Below are positions 26,184 through 34,194 of a stretch of 64,000 bases of DNA, piece after piece. Origin of the DNA: Polaromonas sp. (GTDB lineage Bacteria; Pseudomonadota; Gammaproteobacteria; Burkholderiales; Burkholderiaceae_C). Position 1 is the first letter of the stretch, and the number at the start of each line of letters is the position of its first letter. The notes beneath the pieces are model-generated. The model did not search any database. It was not told the origin of the DNA and saw nothing but the letters and a program-made list of their open reading frames with translations. The translations under genes and the position numbers were made by a program. The DNA is taken from the NCBI RefSeq assembly GCF_016185115.1, contig NZ_JACPOF010000024.1, positions 1 to 64,000 on the forward strand. The letters run 5' to 3'.

Positions 26184-26852
26184 TCAAATCAGTCCGAACC
26201 AGCAGGCCCGCTGTATTGCAGCCAGTTTGTTGTCGACCTTGAGTTTGCTCATGGCGTTGGCCAGATGAAAGTTGATGGTGCGCTCGCTGCACTCAAGGAC
26301 CTCTCCCGTCTCACGCGCGGTCTTTCCCTGGAACGCGAGGCTCAGGCATTCAAGCTCCCGGGGGCTCAGCGGACTTCGCGCTTCGGCCAGCACACGCTTG
26401 AGCAAAGGCCAGATATTGAGCGCCGACCATGCCAGCAACGCTGCTTCGCTACGATCATGCCATTGTCGAGGGCTGAAGAGATAGCACTCGAAGGCCCGTC
26501 CCACAGTCAGGGGGAAGGCAATCCGGACGACGCTCTGGTAGCCATGCGCCAGCCAGAGCCGCCGCCAGCGCCCGAGGTTTTCAAACGCAGTTTTCGAAAT
26601 GTCCTGCCACGCGACCAGCGGCGCGTCGGAGTCCCGCCAGGGCGCGCCAAAGTCACGGCTTTCGGCCAAAGCTTCAGCAGCTTCCAGCAGACGGGGCGGA
26701 TGAATCGCCAGCACCAGCCGGTCGTCCTGACCGCCAAAGGGGTCGGGGCCGAGGACCATCAATGCCTCCACCGAGAACTCCCGCAATGCAGACAGCCAGT
26801 CCTCCAGGACCCCGTCGAGGCTGACACTGTCAAAGTTGGCAGGTAAAAGCAT
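26184..26852 (-). CDS. LuxR-family transcriptional regulator beside the quorum-sensing module
   Basis: A 222-residue regulator with a C-terminal LuxR HTH (about 155-215: LSPRELECLSLAFQGKTARE, SERTINFHLANAMSKLKVDN). The N-terminal 150 residues have an autoinducer-domain-like length and several Trp/Tyr (RWRRLWLAHGYQSVVRIAFP), but no receiver Asp, so it is not a response regulator. ATG 26852 was chosen; the frame is open to 26966 without conserved sequence. It is divergent from the histidine kinase of the alpha-hydroxyketone system, 89 bp apart, and may be a partner or target. No luxI homologue is in the window. Confidence 0.8.
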   Translation of the reverse strand: MLLPANFDSVSLDGVLEDWLSALREFSVEALMVLGPDPFGGQDDRLVLAIHPPRLLEAAEALAESRDFGAPWRDSDAPLVAWQDISKTAFENLGRWRRLWLAHGYQSVVRIAFPLTVGRAFECYLFSPRQWHDRSEAALLAWSALNIWPLLKRVLAEARSPLSPRELECLSLAFQGKTARETGEVLECSERTINFHLANAMSKLKVDNKLAAIQRACWFGLI

Positions 26853-26941
26853 TGATCGTTTGAGGCAGAATTTGAAAGGTAAGTAGTATGGCCCCTTAAC
26901 CCTCTTCACATGACCATGCCACACAAACCCTTTCTCACCGC

Positions 26942-28270
26942 ATGCTGGCCGCACGCGAAGTGGCATACGTCATGAGCGCGTTGGACGGCATCGTGGAGTG
27001 GGTCAGGAAAGAAGTGGTGACGGCGCCGCTCACGCCCGTCCTGCACCCCTCACCCCTGCGCATGCGGGGGCTTGGACTATTCACCCTGGCCGGCCATCCG
27101 CTGTTTTACTTTATCTGGGCCATATGGTTGCCGCAACCCTATGAGAATCTGTGGCTGCGCTGCTTTACAGGCCTTCTAGGTTGCCTGCTGATCAGCAAAC
27201 GGGTAAGCGGCCAGCCCTCCGGAGAATGGGCCGCTTACGTTTTCACTGCGGTGTTCTGGTTTGAATTGCCCTTCCTGTTCAGCTGGATGTATTTGTGCAA
27301 CGGCGGCAACATGGTCTGGCTGGCGAGTGTCTGCAGCATGATTTCCATCTACTACTACGTCACCGACTGGCGTATTGCCACGGTGGGACTGGTTCTCGGC
27401 GCGGTACTGGCCCGCCTGCTTTTCCAGTTTGCAGGGCCAGCCGCCCCACTTCTGACAGACCATCAGGCACTCATCAACGCAGTGGTGATTTCATTCAGTG
27501 CGAGCATGGGACTGCTGCTGGGGATTTCTGCTGCGAACCTGCGGCGCGAGCAGCTCAACAATACGCTGACGACCATGGGGATCATGGCGCACGAGCTGCG
27601 TACGCCGTTGTCGACTGCAGCACTGATCGGCGACGCCATTGAACTCGAGGTGCAGCGTCAGCCCGACAATCCACGTGCGCCGCAACTGAACAAACTGGCG
27701 ACCCGCCTTCATACGCTCGTACGAAACATGAATCACCAGATAGACATGCAGATTGCGAATGCCAGGTTGCTTCAATTGCCGCACCACACGGAAGAAATTT
27801 CGGCAACCGCCCTGGTGCAGGGCGTTGTGGCCAATTACCCCTATTCATCAGCCCGGCAACGCGACTGTGTTTGCGTGTTTTTACACGAAGAATTCGTGTT
27901 TCACTCTTCATTTACCCAATTTTCGCAAGTACTGGATAACCTCATGAAAAATGCCTTCCACTCGCTGATGGCTGCGGACTCGCGCTACCCTGTGGGCGCA
28001 ATTCGCATAGTCGTGAACAAAAGCGAAGGACGCGGATTGATTTGCGTGGAAGACGATGGCACAGGCATAGCGCCACTGATGCTGGCGCAAATTTTCAAGC
28101 CCTTTTTTTCCAGCAACCGCGGAACCGGACACGGCCTTGGTCTGGCTTTTTGCCAGCAGGTGGTGCAAAGTGCGGGAGGCCACATTCGCGTGAAATCCGG
28201 GCCTGCTGCTGGCGCCATTTTTTCAATTGATCTGCCGTTGGCGGTCAAAAGTGCTTCCGGATCTTCCTGA
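26942..28270 (+). CDS. CqsS/LqsS/JqsS-like six-TM sensor histidine kinase
   Basis: A 442-residue kinase. Six hydrophobic helices span roughly residues 43-65, 70-85, 98-118, 122-141, 143-165 and 176-198 with almost no periplasmic domain, as in autoinducer kinases CqsS and LqsS. The phosphoacceptor is H217 in MAHELRTPLS; the ATPase domain has VLDNLMKNAFHSL (N box), VEDDGTGIA (G1), FKPFF (F box) and GTGHGLGLAF (G2). No receiver domain is fused, unlike Vibrio CqsS. An internal ATG at 26972 is an alternative start. The response regulator follows 19 bp later and the synthase gene is next. Confidence 0.88.
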   Translation: MLAAREVAYVMSALDGIVEWVRKEVVTAPLTPVLHPSPLRMRGLGLFTLAGHPLFYFIWAIWLPQPYENLWLRCFTGLLGCLLISKRVSGQPSGEWAAYVFTAVFWFELPFLFSWMYLCNGGNMVWLASVCSMISIYYYVTDWRIATVGLVLGAVLARLLFQFAGPAAPLLTDHQALINAVVISFSASMGLLLGISAANLRREQLNNTLTTMGIMAHELRTPLSTAALIGDAIELEVQRQPDNPRAPQLNKLATRLHTLVRNMNHQIDMQIANARLLQLPHHTEEISATALVQGVVANYPYSSARQRDCVCVFLHEEFVFHSSFTQFSQVLDNLMKNAFHSLMAADSRYPVGAIRIVVNKSEGRGLICVEDDGTGIAPLMLAQIFKPFFSSNRGTGHGLGLAFCQQVVQSAGGHIRVKSGPAAGAIFSIDLPLAVKSASGSS

Positions 28271-28289
28271 AACTTACCTGGCGACAAAA

Positions 28290-29279
28290 ATGTCTTTTGC
28301 ACTTTATCGCCGCCCGGGCGGCGTGATTTTCCTCGATGATGACCCCGACTACCTCGAAACCCTCGCGGAGGTAATGCCGGAGGAATGGTATGTCCGGCTT
28401 TTCATGCGACCGGTATCCTGCATTGAAACCCTGCTGGCAGAACCCTCCGGATGGGAGACCGATGCATGGAGGCAGCAGGAGATCATCAACCGCTGGCGCG
28501 AGGGCGCTGCGCTGATACCGCAAATCCTGCAGTACTGGCGCAACGACGGCACGGCCCGATTTGCGCTGACGAAAGTCTGTGTCGTCGACTATTCAATGCC
28601 GGCGATGAGCGGGCTGAGGGTATTGAGCGAATTGACGGCATGGTCCGGCTCGCGCATATTGCTCACAGGGCGGGCCGATGAACAACTTGCAGTATCGGCT
28701 TTCAACCGCGGGCTTATAGATCAGTTCATTCCCAAGCAGTCCCCCGATATCCGGCAGCACCTGGTCAATGCCATCCAGGTCATGCTGCAGAAACCGGACC
28801 CCCGCAGCGAACAAATCTGGCGTGCAAGCCTGTCGCGCGAGCAGCATGCGACCTTGTGCGACCCGGCGGTCTCAGCGCAACTGGAAGATCTTGCAATCAG
28901 ACATGGCTGGGTAGAGCACGTTGTCATAGGCGCTCCCTTTGGCGTACTGGCACTGGACGGCAAAGGACAGGCCGTGTGGCTGCAGCTTGAGCCCCTGCAA
29001 AAACTGGCCGAACTCGCAGAAATGGCGAGTGCAGAAGGATGGGATCCGGCCACTGTTGCAGATGTTGCCGATGGCAGGAAAGTGATAGACATGGAACTCA
29101 GGCAGGCACTGGGCGGAGAGCGCAAGGCAATGCCGCAGGCGGCGACCGCCCTGGTCTCTGAAAGCACGGCCCCGCTTTACAGTGCGCTGTTCACCATCCC
29201 CCAGAGTGACTGCCCGGGTGCGGCGCTTGGTCACGCCCATTTCGTTGCCAGCGCGGGCAAGCGCCAGGTACAGGGCTGA
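28290..29279 (+). CDS. LqsR/JqsR-like response regulator
   Basis: A 329-residue protein with a receiver domain (about 10-160): FLDDDPDYLETLAEVMP carries the acidic pocket, the phosphoacceptor is D100 in CVVDYSMPAMSGLRVL, LLTGRAD has the Thr, and FIPKQ the Lys. About 45 extra residues lie between the acidic pocket and D100, as I recall for LqsR. The C-terminal 170 residues match no HTH or enzyme that I know, so the output is unclear; LqsR is likewise atypical. The frame extends to 28227, overlapping the kinase, but ATG 28290 removes the overlap and gives a compact start. Convergent with the synthase, 12 bp apart. Confidence 0.85.
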   Translation: MSFALYRRPGGVIFLDDDPDYLETLAEVMPEEWYVRLFMRPVSCIETLLAEPSGWETDAWRQQEIINRWREGAALIPQILQYWRNDGTARFALTKVCVVDYSMPAMSGLRVLSELTAWSGSRILLTGRADEQLAVSAFNRGLIDQFIPKQSPDIRQHLVNAIQVMLQKPDPRSEQIWRASLSREQHATLCDPAVSAQLEDLAIRHGWVEHVVIGAPFGVLALDGKGQAVWLQLEPLQKLAELAEMASAEGWDPATVADVADGRKVIDMELRQALGGERKAMPQAATALVSESTAPLYSALFTIPQSDCPGAALGHAHFVASAGKRQVQG

Positions 29280-29291
29280 ATGCCGTGCGGC

Positions 29292-30551
29292 TCAGGCGGC
29301 GCCGCCCAGGCGGACATTCCGGGCACGCCTGGCAATAGGCCAGTCCCAGGGCTTGAGCAGAGGCGCAATTTCCCTGCCCACGGCCTCCACATGACTCATC
29401 TCGGTGTCAGTCAGGGAGGAGTTGAGGGTGAGCCTGACCATGGCCCTGTTTTTGCTCGTCGCCGGCGCGCAGAAAATGGACCCGATCACGTCGCGTGCTT
29501 CCAGCGCATCGCGCAGAACCATCGCAGCGGGCTCCGACCCGGCTTCCAGCGAAATGATCTGCTCGGTGCCCTGGTGAATCGGGAAACCGCTGTCCGTGAG
29601 GCTGGCACGCAGGCGGCGTGTATTCGCGTGCAATTGCTTTCTTTGCAGCTCGCTGGCCTTGAGCACCTCGACCGTAGCCGCAAGGCCGGCAATTTCGTGC
29701 GGCAGCAATGAGGAACTGAAGATATTGGGGAAACTCGATATCAGGATGTAATACCGCATGCTTGCCGGTGCAGTAAAAAACCCCGCCCGTCCGGCCACCG
29801 CCTTGGCAAGGCTGGCCGTGATGAAGTGCACCCTGTCTGTCACACCCAACGCTGCGCAGAGTCCGGCTCCCTGGGGCCCATGCGAGCCCAGCGAATGCGA
29901 CTCATCAACCACGATCATGCTCTCATGTTTTTCAGTCACGTCGAGTATTTCGGGCAGCCGACAGACCGCGCCTGTCGTGCTGTAAACGGAATCCACTACA
30001 ACGACGCCGGGTCCGTGTGTTTTCATCATGCGCGCCAGATGCTCCGGGTCGTTGTGGCGAAAAGCGTACGCGGGCGCACGGGCCGCGTGAGCGCCTTCCC
30101 AAAGCGATGCGTGGGCGAGCGAGTCAAGGTAGATGGGTGTCTGTGCATCGGCAATGATCTGCAACAGCCCCATGTTGGCGGCGTAGCCCGACTGACACAG
30201 GAAACCATCTTCCTTCCCGACCCAGTTTGCGAGGTTTTTTTCAAGCTGATGCGCAGGGTGGGCGTCAAGCAGGAACACCCCCGACTGCACCACGCTTTCA
30301 TTGTTTTGCGTGAGCGCTGTAACCTGCGCCCTCACGATATCGGCATGCCCGGTGACGCCAAGGTAGTCGTTCCCGTCCAGCCGCACAGCACCGCTTCCGG
30401 GAGCGCGGCCGTGAAGGACGAACTTGCCCCCCCATTGCTCGCTCCACCGCGGCGAAAATTCGCGGGCGATACGCGCCGACAGTGTCCTGCCAAGAGCGGG
30501 ATTGAAAAAAGCCTTTTGGGCTTCGGGAAATTTGCGTTCTATGACTTTCAT
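29292..30551 (-). CDS. Alpha-hydroxyketone autoinducer synthase (CqsA/LqsA/JqsA-like)
   Basis: A 419-residue PLP-dependent alpha-oxoamine-synthase-fold enzyme. LDGNDYLGVTGH, FLCQSGYAANMGLLQ, YLDSLAHASLWEGAHAA, VVVVDSVYSTTGAVC, VVDESHSLGSHGPQGAGL and the PLP Lys K250 in FITASLAKAVAGRAGFF are present. SLAKAxAGRAGF and SHASxWEG-type motifs set CqsA apart from BioF, KBL and HemA. These enzymes condense an acyl-CoA with an amino acid or SAM to give CAI-1/LAI-1-type signals. ATG 30551 has GGAG upstream; the frame is open to 30659. It converges on its kinase and regulator genes, which confirms the role. Confidence 0.9.
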   Translation of the reverse strand: MKVIERKFPEAQKAFFNPALGRTLSARIAREFSPRWSEQWGGKFVLHGRAPGSGAVRLDGNDYLGVTGHADIVRAQVTALTQNNESVVQSGVFLLDAHPAHQLEKNLANWVGKEDGFLCQSGYAANMGLLQIIADAQTPIYLDSLAHASLWEGAHAARAPAYAFRHNDPEHLARMMKTHGPGVVVVDSVYSTTGAVCRLPEILDVTEKHESMIVVDESHSLGSHGPQGAGLCAALGVTDRVHFITASLAKAVAGRAGFFTAPASMRYYILISSFPNIFSSSLLPHEIAGLAATVEVLKASELQRKQLHANTRRLRASLTDSGFPIHQGTEQIISLEAGSEPAAMVLRDALEARDVIGSIFCAPATSKNRAMVRLTLNSSLTDTEMSHVEAVGREIAPLLKPWDWPIARRARNVRLGGAA

Positions 30552-30746
30552 ATGGAGCTCCAGTGTTAGGAACTCCATTGAAAGCTTTCGTACAAATTGG
30601 AACAGTTGCCACCCTGTTAGATCTGACAGGGGTATGGCCCAGCAATTACATATTTTCAAGAAAACGCAAACTAAAGACTCACAGCCATGACGCCTGGCAA
30701 TGCCTCCGCCGAGGCTAAAAATGTTACTAAAAGTGCCTGCGGTGAA

Positions 30747-31172
30747 CTAGTTCTGACGCCAGGGCAGACCATGAAAACGCCAGCCGCCCAGATGCCCGCG
30801 CTGCCCTATGTTGTCAGGGTCACCCTCGAATCCTTCGAGAATGTTGTAAGCGGCCAAACCCAGCAATGCCGCACATCGGGCAGCAGCCACAGACCGCACC
30901 CCGCTGCGGCACAGGAGCACAACTTTTTTCCCCGCCGGCACGGCAGCCGTGAGGCCCGCTTCGAACGACGGGTTCATGGCCATGCCAGGCCACTGCTTCC
31001 AGGCCAGCGCCACCGCCCCCGGTACATAGCCCACCCATTCGCGTTCTGCATCAGTGCGCACGTCAACAAGTACAGCCTCACCCGACTGCACCCATTCAAA
31101 TGCGAGGGCCGGTGAAACGTCGCCCGCATAGCCGTCGGCTGGCTTGACGCCGGGTGGCGTGGATGTCGTCAT
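30747..31172 (-). CDS. Rhodanese-like domain protein
   Basis: A 141-residue single rhodanese domain. LVDVRTDAEREWVGYVPGAV is the CH2A motif and the active-site loop is VVLLCRSGVRSVAAA with the catalytic Cys, typical of persulfide carriers. The C-terminal GWRFHGLPWRQN matches small cytoplasmic rhodaneses in this family. ATG 31172 follows ATGGAGATTGCA (GGAGA); the frame is open to 31256. It lies upstream of the autoinducer synthase on the same strand, 195 bp away, and divergent from PPK2. A functional tie to signalling is not evident. Confidence 0.9.
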   Translation of the reverse strand: MTTSTPPGVKPADGYAGDVSPALAFEWVQSGEAVLVDVRTDAEREWVGYVPGAVALAWKQWPGMAMNPSFEAGLTAAVPAGKKVVLLCRSGVRSVAAARCAALLGLAAYNILEGFEGDPDNIGQRGHLGGWRFHGLPWRQN

Positions 31173-31299
31173 TGCAATCTCCATTGTTGTTAAAAAATTT
31201 TGCAGGCAAATCTGGAAAGTGCAGTTTATGACGTTCGCCATCGGTCTGTCAGCCATGGATGCAGAATGGGGCAGTCACAACGACCTCGCAGGTAAACCC

Positions 31300-32223
31300 A
31301 TGGCATCCAAAAAGCAGTCTGGCCAGAAATCATCCAACGACGCAGCTCCAACGACCGGGGACATGCTGCTGCAGGACCAGACCAGGGCGCTCGACAGGCT
31401 GGCAGCGGCCTGGCGTCCTCCCGCCACAGGCACAGAAAAAAAACGCAATACCCTGAACCTGGCAAAGCTTGACCCCTCAGCCAAACCCTTTTCCACCGGG
31501 GACAAAATGAAGGACATAGCAGCCACAGAGACCCTGGCTGCCGAGCTCGACGAGCTGCAAAATCTTTTTTATGCCGACAGGCGCTACAAGCTCCTGGTCA
31601 TACTTCAAGGCACCGATACTTCCGGCAAGGACGGAACCCTGCGCGGCGTCTTCAGCCGCATGAGCCCGCTGGGCGTACACACCGTGGGCTGGAAAGCGCC
31701 TACCGAAAACGAACGTGCACACGACTATCTCTGGCGCATTCACCAGCAGATGCCGGCCGCAGGCGAAATCATGCTGTTCAACCGCAGCCACTACGAAGAC
31801 GTGCTGGTGCCACCCGTCAATGGGTGGATCACGCCGGAGCAAACCGCACAGCGCTATGCGCACATCAATGATTTTGAGCGCATGCTCACCGAAACGGGCA
31901 CGGTCATCCTGAAATTCATGCTGCACATCAGCTTCGAAGAGCAGCGTGAAAGACTGCAGGAGCGCGTAGACGATGTCACCAAAAACTGGAAGTTCAGCAT
32001 GGGCGACCTGGACGCGCGCAAACAATGGAAGCAGTACCAGCAGGCCTACGAAGACCTGCTGAACGCCACCAGCACGCCCTGGGCGCCGTGGACGGTGGTA
32101 CCGGCCGACTCCAAAACACACCGCAACCTGATGGTTGCACTGCTGCTCCGACAGGCCCTGCAAAAACTTGGCCTCCGCTACCCGCCGCCCGACCCTGCGC
32201 TCAAGGGTCTGAAGGTCAGCTGA
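31300..32223 (+). CDS. Polyphosphate kinase 2 family protein
   Basis: A 307-residue PPK2 enzyme transferring phosphate between polyphosphate and nucleotides. Walker A is ILQGTDTSGKDGTLRG (K110), VGWKAPTENERAHDYLWRIH is the conserved binding segment, FNRSHYEDVLVPPV is Walker B/lid, and RLQERVDDVTKNWKFS the distal lid. The first 60 residues are low-complexity and variable. The start is uncertain: ATG 31300 is preceded by CGCAGGTAAACCC, while ATGs at 31228 and 31255 are also in frame. The subclass (ADP, AMP or both as acceptor) cannot be told by eye. It fits the storage-compound theme of the window. Confidence 0.9.
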   Translation: MASKKQSGQKSSNDAAPTTGDMLLQDQTRALDRLAAAWRPPATGTEKKRNTLNLAKLDPSAKPFSTGDKMKDIAATETLAAELDELQNLFYADRRYKLLVILQGTDTSGKDGTLRGVFSRMSPLGVHTVGWKAPTENERAHDYLWRIHQQMPAAGEIMLFNRSHYEDVLVPPVNGWITPEQTAQRYAHINDFERMLTETGTVILKFMLHISFEEQRERLQERVDDVTKNWKFSMGDLDARKQWKQYQQAYEDLLNATSTPWAPWTVVPADSKTHRNLMVALLLRQALQKLGLRYPPPDPALKGLKVS

Positions 32224-32364
32224 GCCCGTCGCGACTGCAACCGGGCGCCGCCGGACCCAAGGGTAATTCTGAGCGACCCATCGGTAAAAACCCTCTGTGT
32301 GAGGTCTTCGGAATGTCAAATGATGTGTGTTCTTACGGTTAAAAATTACACACAGGAGACAAGC

Positions 32365-33474
32365 ATGATCGAGACCAAGAGCCCACGCAGGCGCGGTTTA
32401 CTGAAGGGCGCAGCAGTTGCAGCGGGCGCCATGTCGGCACCCATGATTGCCACGGCACAGACCACTTCGCTGCGCTTTCAGAGTACCTGGCCGGCCAAGG
32501 ACATCTTCCACGAATACGCCAATGACTTTGCCAAAAAGGTCAACGACATGGCAGGCGGCAAGCTCAAGATAGAGGTGTTGCCAGCCGGCGCCGTGGTGCC
32601 TGCATTCCAGTTGCTCGAAGCCGTCAACAAGGGCACGCTGGACGGCGGCCACGGCGTGGTGGCCTACCACTATGGCAAAAACTCGGCACTGGCCCTGTGG
32701 GGCTCAGGCCCCGGTTACGGCATGGATGCCAACATGGTCCTGTCATGGCACAACTACGGCGGCGGCAAGGTGCTGCTTGAAGAGATCTACAAGTCCATCA
32801 ACATGGATGTGGTGTCATACCTCTACGGCCCCATGACGACGCAGCCACTGGGATGGTTCAAGAAACCGGTTTCCAAAGTCGAGGACATGAAGGGCCTGAA
32901 GTTCCGTACCGTCGGCCTGGCGGTCGACATGTTCACCCTGATGGGCACAGCGGTGAATCCGCTGCCCGGCGGCGAGATCGTGCCGGCACTGGACCGCGGC
33001 CTGATCGATGCGGCAGAGTTCAACAATGCCTCCAGCGACCGGGTGCTGGGTTTCCCCGACGTCGTCAAGAACTGCATGCTGCAAAGCTTCCACCAGAGCG
33101 GCGAGCAGTTTGAAATCCTGTTCAACAAGGCCAAGCTCAGTGCCCTCGCACCAGAGCTGCGGTCCATCATTGATTACGCCGTACAGGCAGCCAGCGCTGA
33201 CATGAGCTGGAAAGCCATAGACCGCAACTCCAAGGACTATGAAGAGATGAAGAAGCAGGGCGTCAAGTTTTACAAGACGCCTGATGCCGTGCTGCGTGCG
33301 CAGCTGGCCGCGTGGGATGCGACCATTGCCAAGAAGGCTGGCGAGAACCCGCTTTTCAAGAAGGTGCTGGACTCCCAGCGCGCTTTCGCACAGCGCACGG
33401 GCCAGTGGCACAACGACTACACCGTTGATTTCAAGATGGCCTACAACCACTACTTCAACCGCAAGAAGGCCTGA
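32365..33474 (+). CDS. TRAP transporter solute-binding protein (DctP type)
   Basis: A 369-residue periplasmic binding protein of a tripartite ATP-independent transporter. The N-terminus SPRRRGLLKGAAVAAGAMSA is a twin-arginine-type signal. FQSTWPAKDIFHEYANDFAKK, AGGKLKIEVLPAGAVVPAFQ and GLKFRTVGLAVDMFTLMGTA (the conserved Arg that salt-bridges carboxylates) are family hallmarks. CAGGAGAC precedes ATG 32365. First of dctPQM; relatives are annotated as mannitol/chloroaromatic-type TRAP systems, and an organic acid is the expected cargo. Confidence 0.93.
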   Translation: MIETKSPRRRGLLKGAAVAAGAMSAPMIATAQTTSLRFQSTWPAKDIFHEYANDFAKKVNDMAGGKLKIEVLPAGAVVPAFQLLEAVNKGTLDGGHGVVAYHYGKNSALALWGSGPGYGMDANMVLSWHNYGGGKVLLEEIYKSINMDVVSYLYGPMTTQPLGWFKKPVSKVEDMKGLKFRTVGLAVDMFTLMGTAVNPLPGGEIVPALDRGLIDAAEFNNASSDRVLGFPDVVKNCMLQSFHQSGEQFEILFNKAKLSALAPELRSIIDYAVQAASADMSWKAIDRNSKDYEEMKKQGVKFYKTPDAVLRAQLAAWDATIAKKAGENPLFKKVLDSQRAFAQRTGQWHNDYTVDFKMAYNHYFNRKKA

Positions 33475-33567
33475 GCCAGGGCCTCGCAGCAGCTGGTTAC
33501 CAGCCATCCAGTTCATGGGTGGCTGGTTTTGTTTTGGGGTGGCCCGCCGTGGGCAACAGGTGCTTTC

Positions 33568-34194
33568 ATGACCGTGCAAAAAATTCTTCACACTGCTGAC
33601 CAGATCAGCACCTGGGTCGGCAAGGCCGCCGCCTGGCTCATCGTGGCGCTGATGCTTCTTGTGTGTGCCGAGGTTTTCAAGCGCTATGCGCTGAATGCAC
33701 CGACCGCCTGGATTTACGACGCCAACAACATGCTCTACGGCACCCTTTTCATGCTGGGCGGTGCCTACACGCTGGCGCATGACGGCCATGTGCGCGGCGA
33801 CTTTTTTTACGGCAGCATGAAGCCGCGCACGCAGGCCACCCTGGACCTTGTGCTCTACCTGGTGTTTTTCATTCCAGGTATTGCGGCACTCACCTGGGCG
33901 GGCTGGACCTATTTCCAGGATTCGCTCGCCATACATGAACAAACCTTCAACGCCGAGCCGATACCGGTCTACCCGTTCAAGTTCGTGATCCCGGTGGCCG
34001 GCGCCATCGTGCTGATGCAGGGCCTGTCTGAAATGCTGCGCTGCCTGGTGTGCATACGCACTGGCGCCTGGACGCCGCGCCTGAAAGATGCACAGGAATC
34101 GGATGTCGTGGCCCAGCAACTGGCCGGCAGCGAATTTGTCGATGAAGAAGCCCGGCAACTGGCCATCCGTCAATCAGAAAGCCTCAAGTCATGA
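33568..34194 (+). CDS. TRAP transporter small permease (DctQ type)
   Basis: A 208-residue four-helix membrane subunit. ISTWVGKAAAWLIVALMLLV, NNMLYGTLFMLGGAYTLAHD (the conserved GGAYTL block), HVRGDFFYG, and a last helix FVIPVAGAIVLMQGLSEMLR are typical, and a cytoplasmic tail of about 50 residues follows. ATG 33568 is preferred to 33529 because it puts the first helix at the normal distance. The stop overlaps dctM by 4 nt. Confidence 0.9.
   Translation: MTVQKILHTADQISTWVGKAAAWLIVALMLLVCAEVFKRYALNAPTAWIYDANNMLYGTLFMLGGAYTLAHDGHVRGDFFYGSMKPRTQATLDLVLYLVFFIPGIAALTWAGWTYFQDSLAIHEQTFNAEPIPVYPFKFVIPVAGAIVLMQGLSEMLRCLVCIRTGAWTPRLKDAQESDVVAQQLAGSEFVDEEARQLAIRQSESLKS

Noticed and set aside
29292..30551. 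Reading the autoinducer synthase as BioF or glycine C-acetyltransferase
   Set aside because: Motifs around the PLP Lys (SLAKAVAGRAGF) and the adjoining kinase and regulator genes point to the CqsA branch; no biotin or threonine genes are nearby.
32815..34173. 452-codon minus-strand frame opposite dctP/dctQ
   Set aside because: Shadow frame crossing a gene boundary; no recognisable domain.
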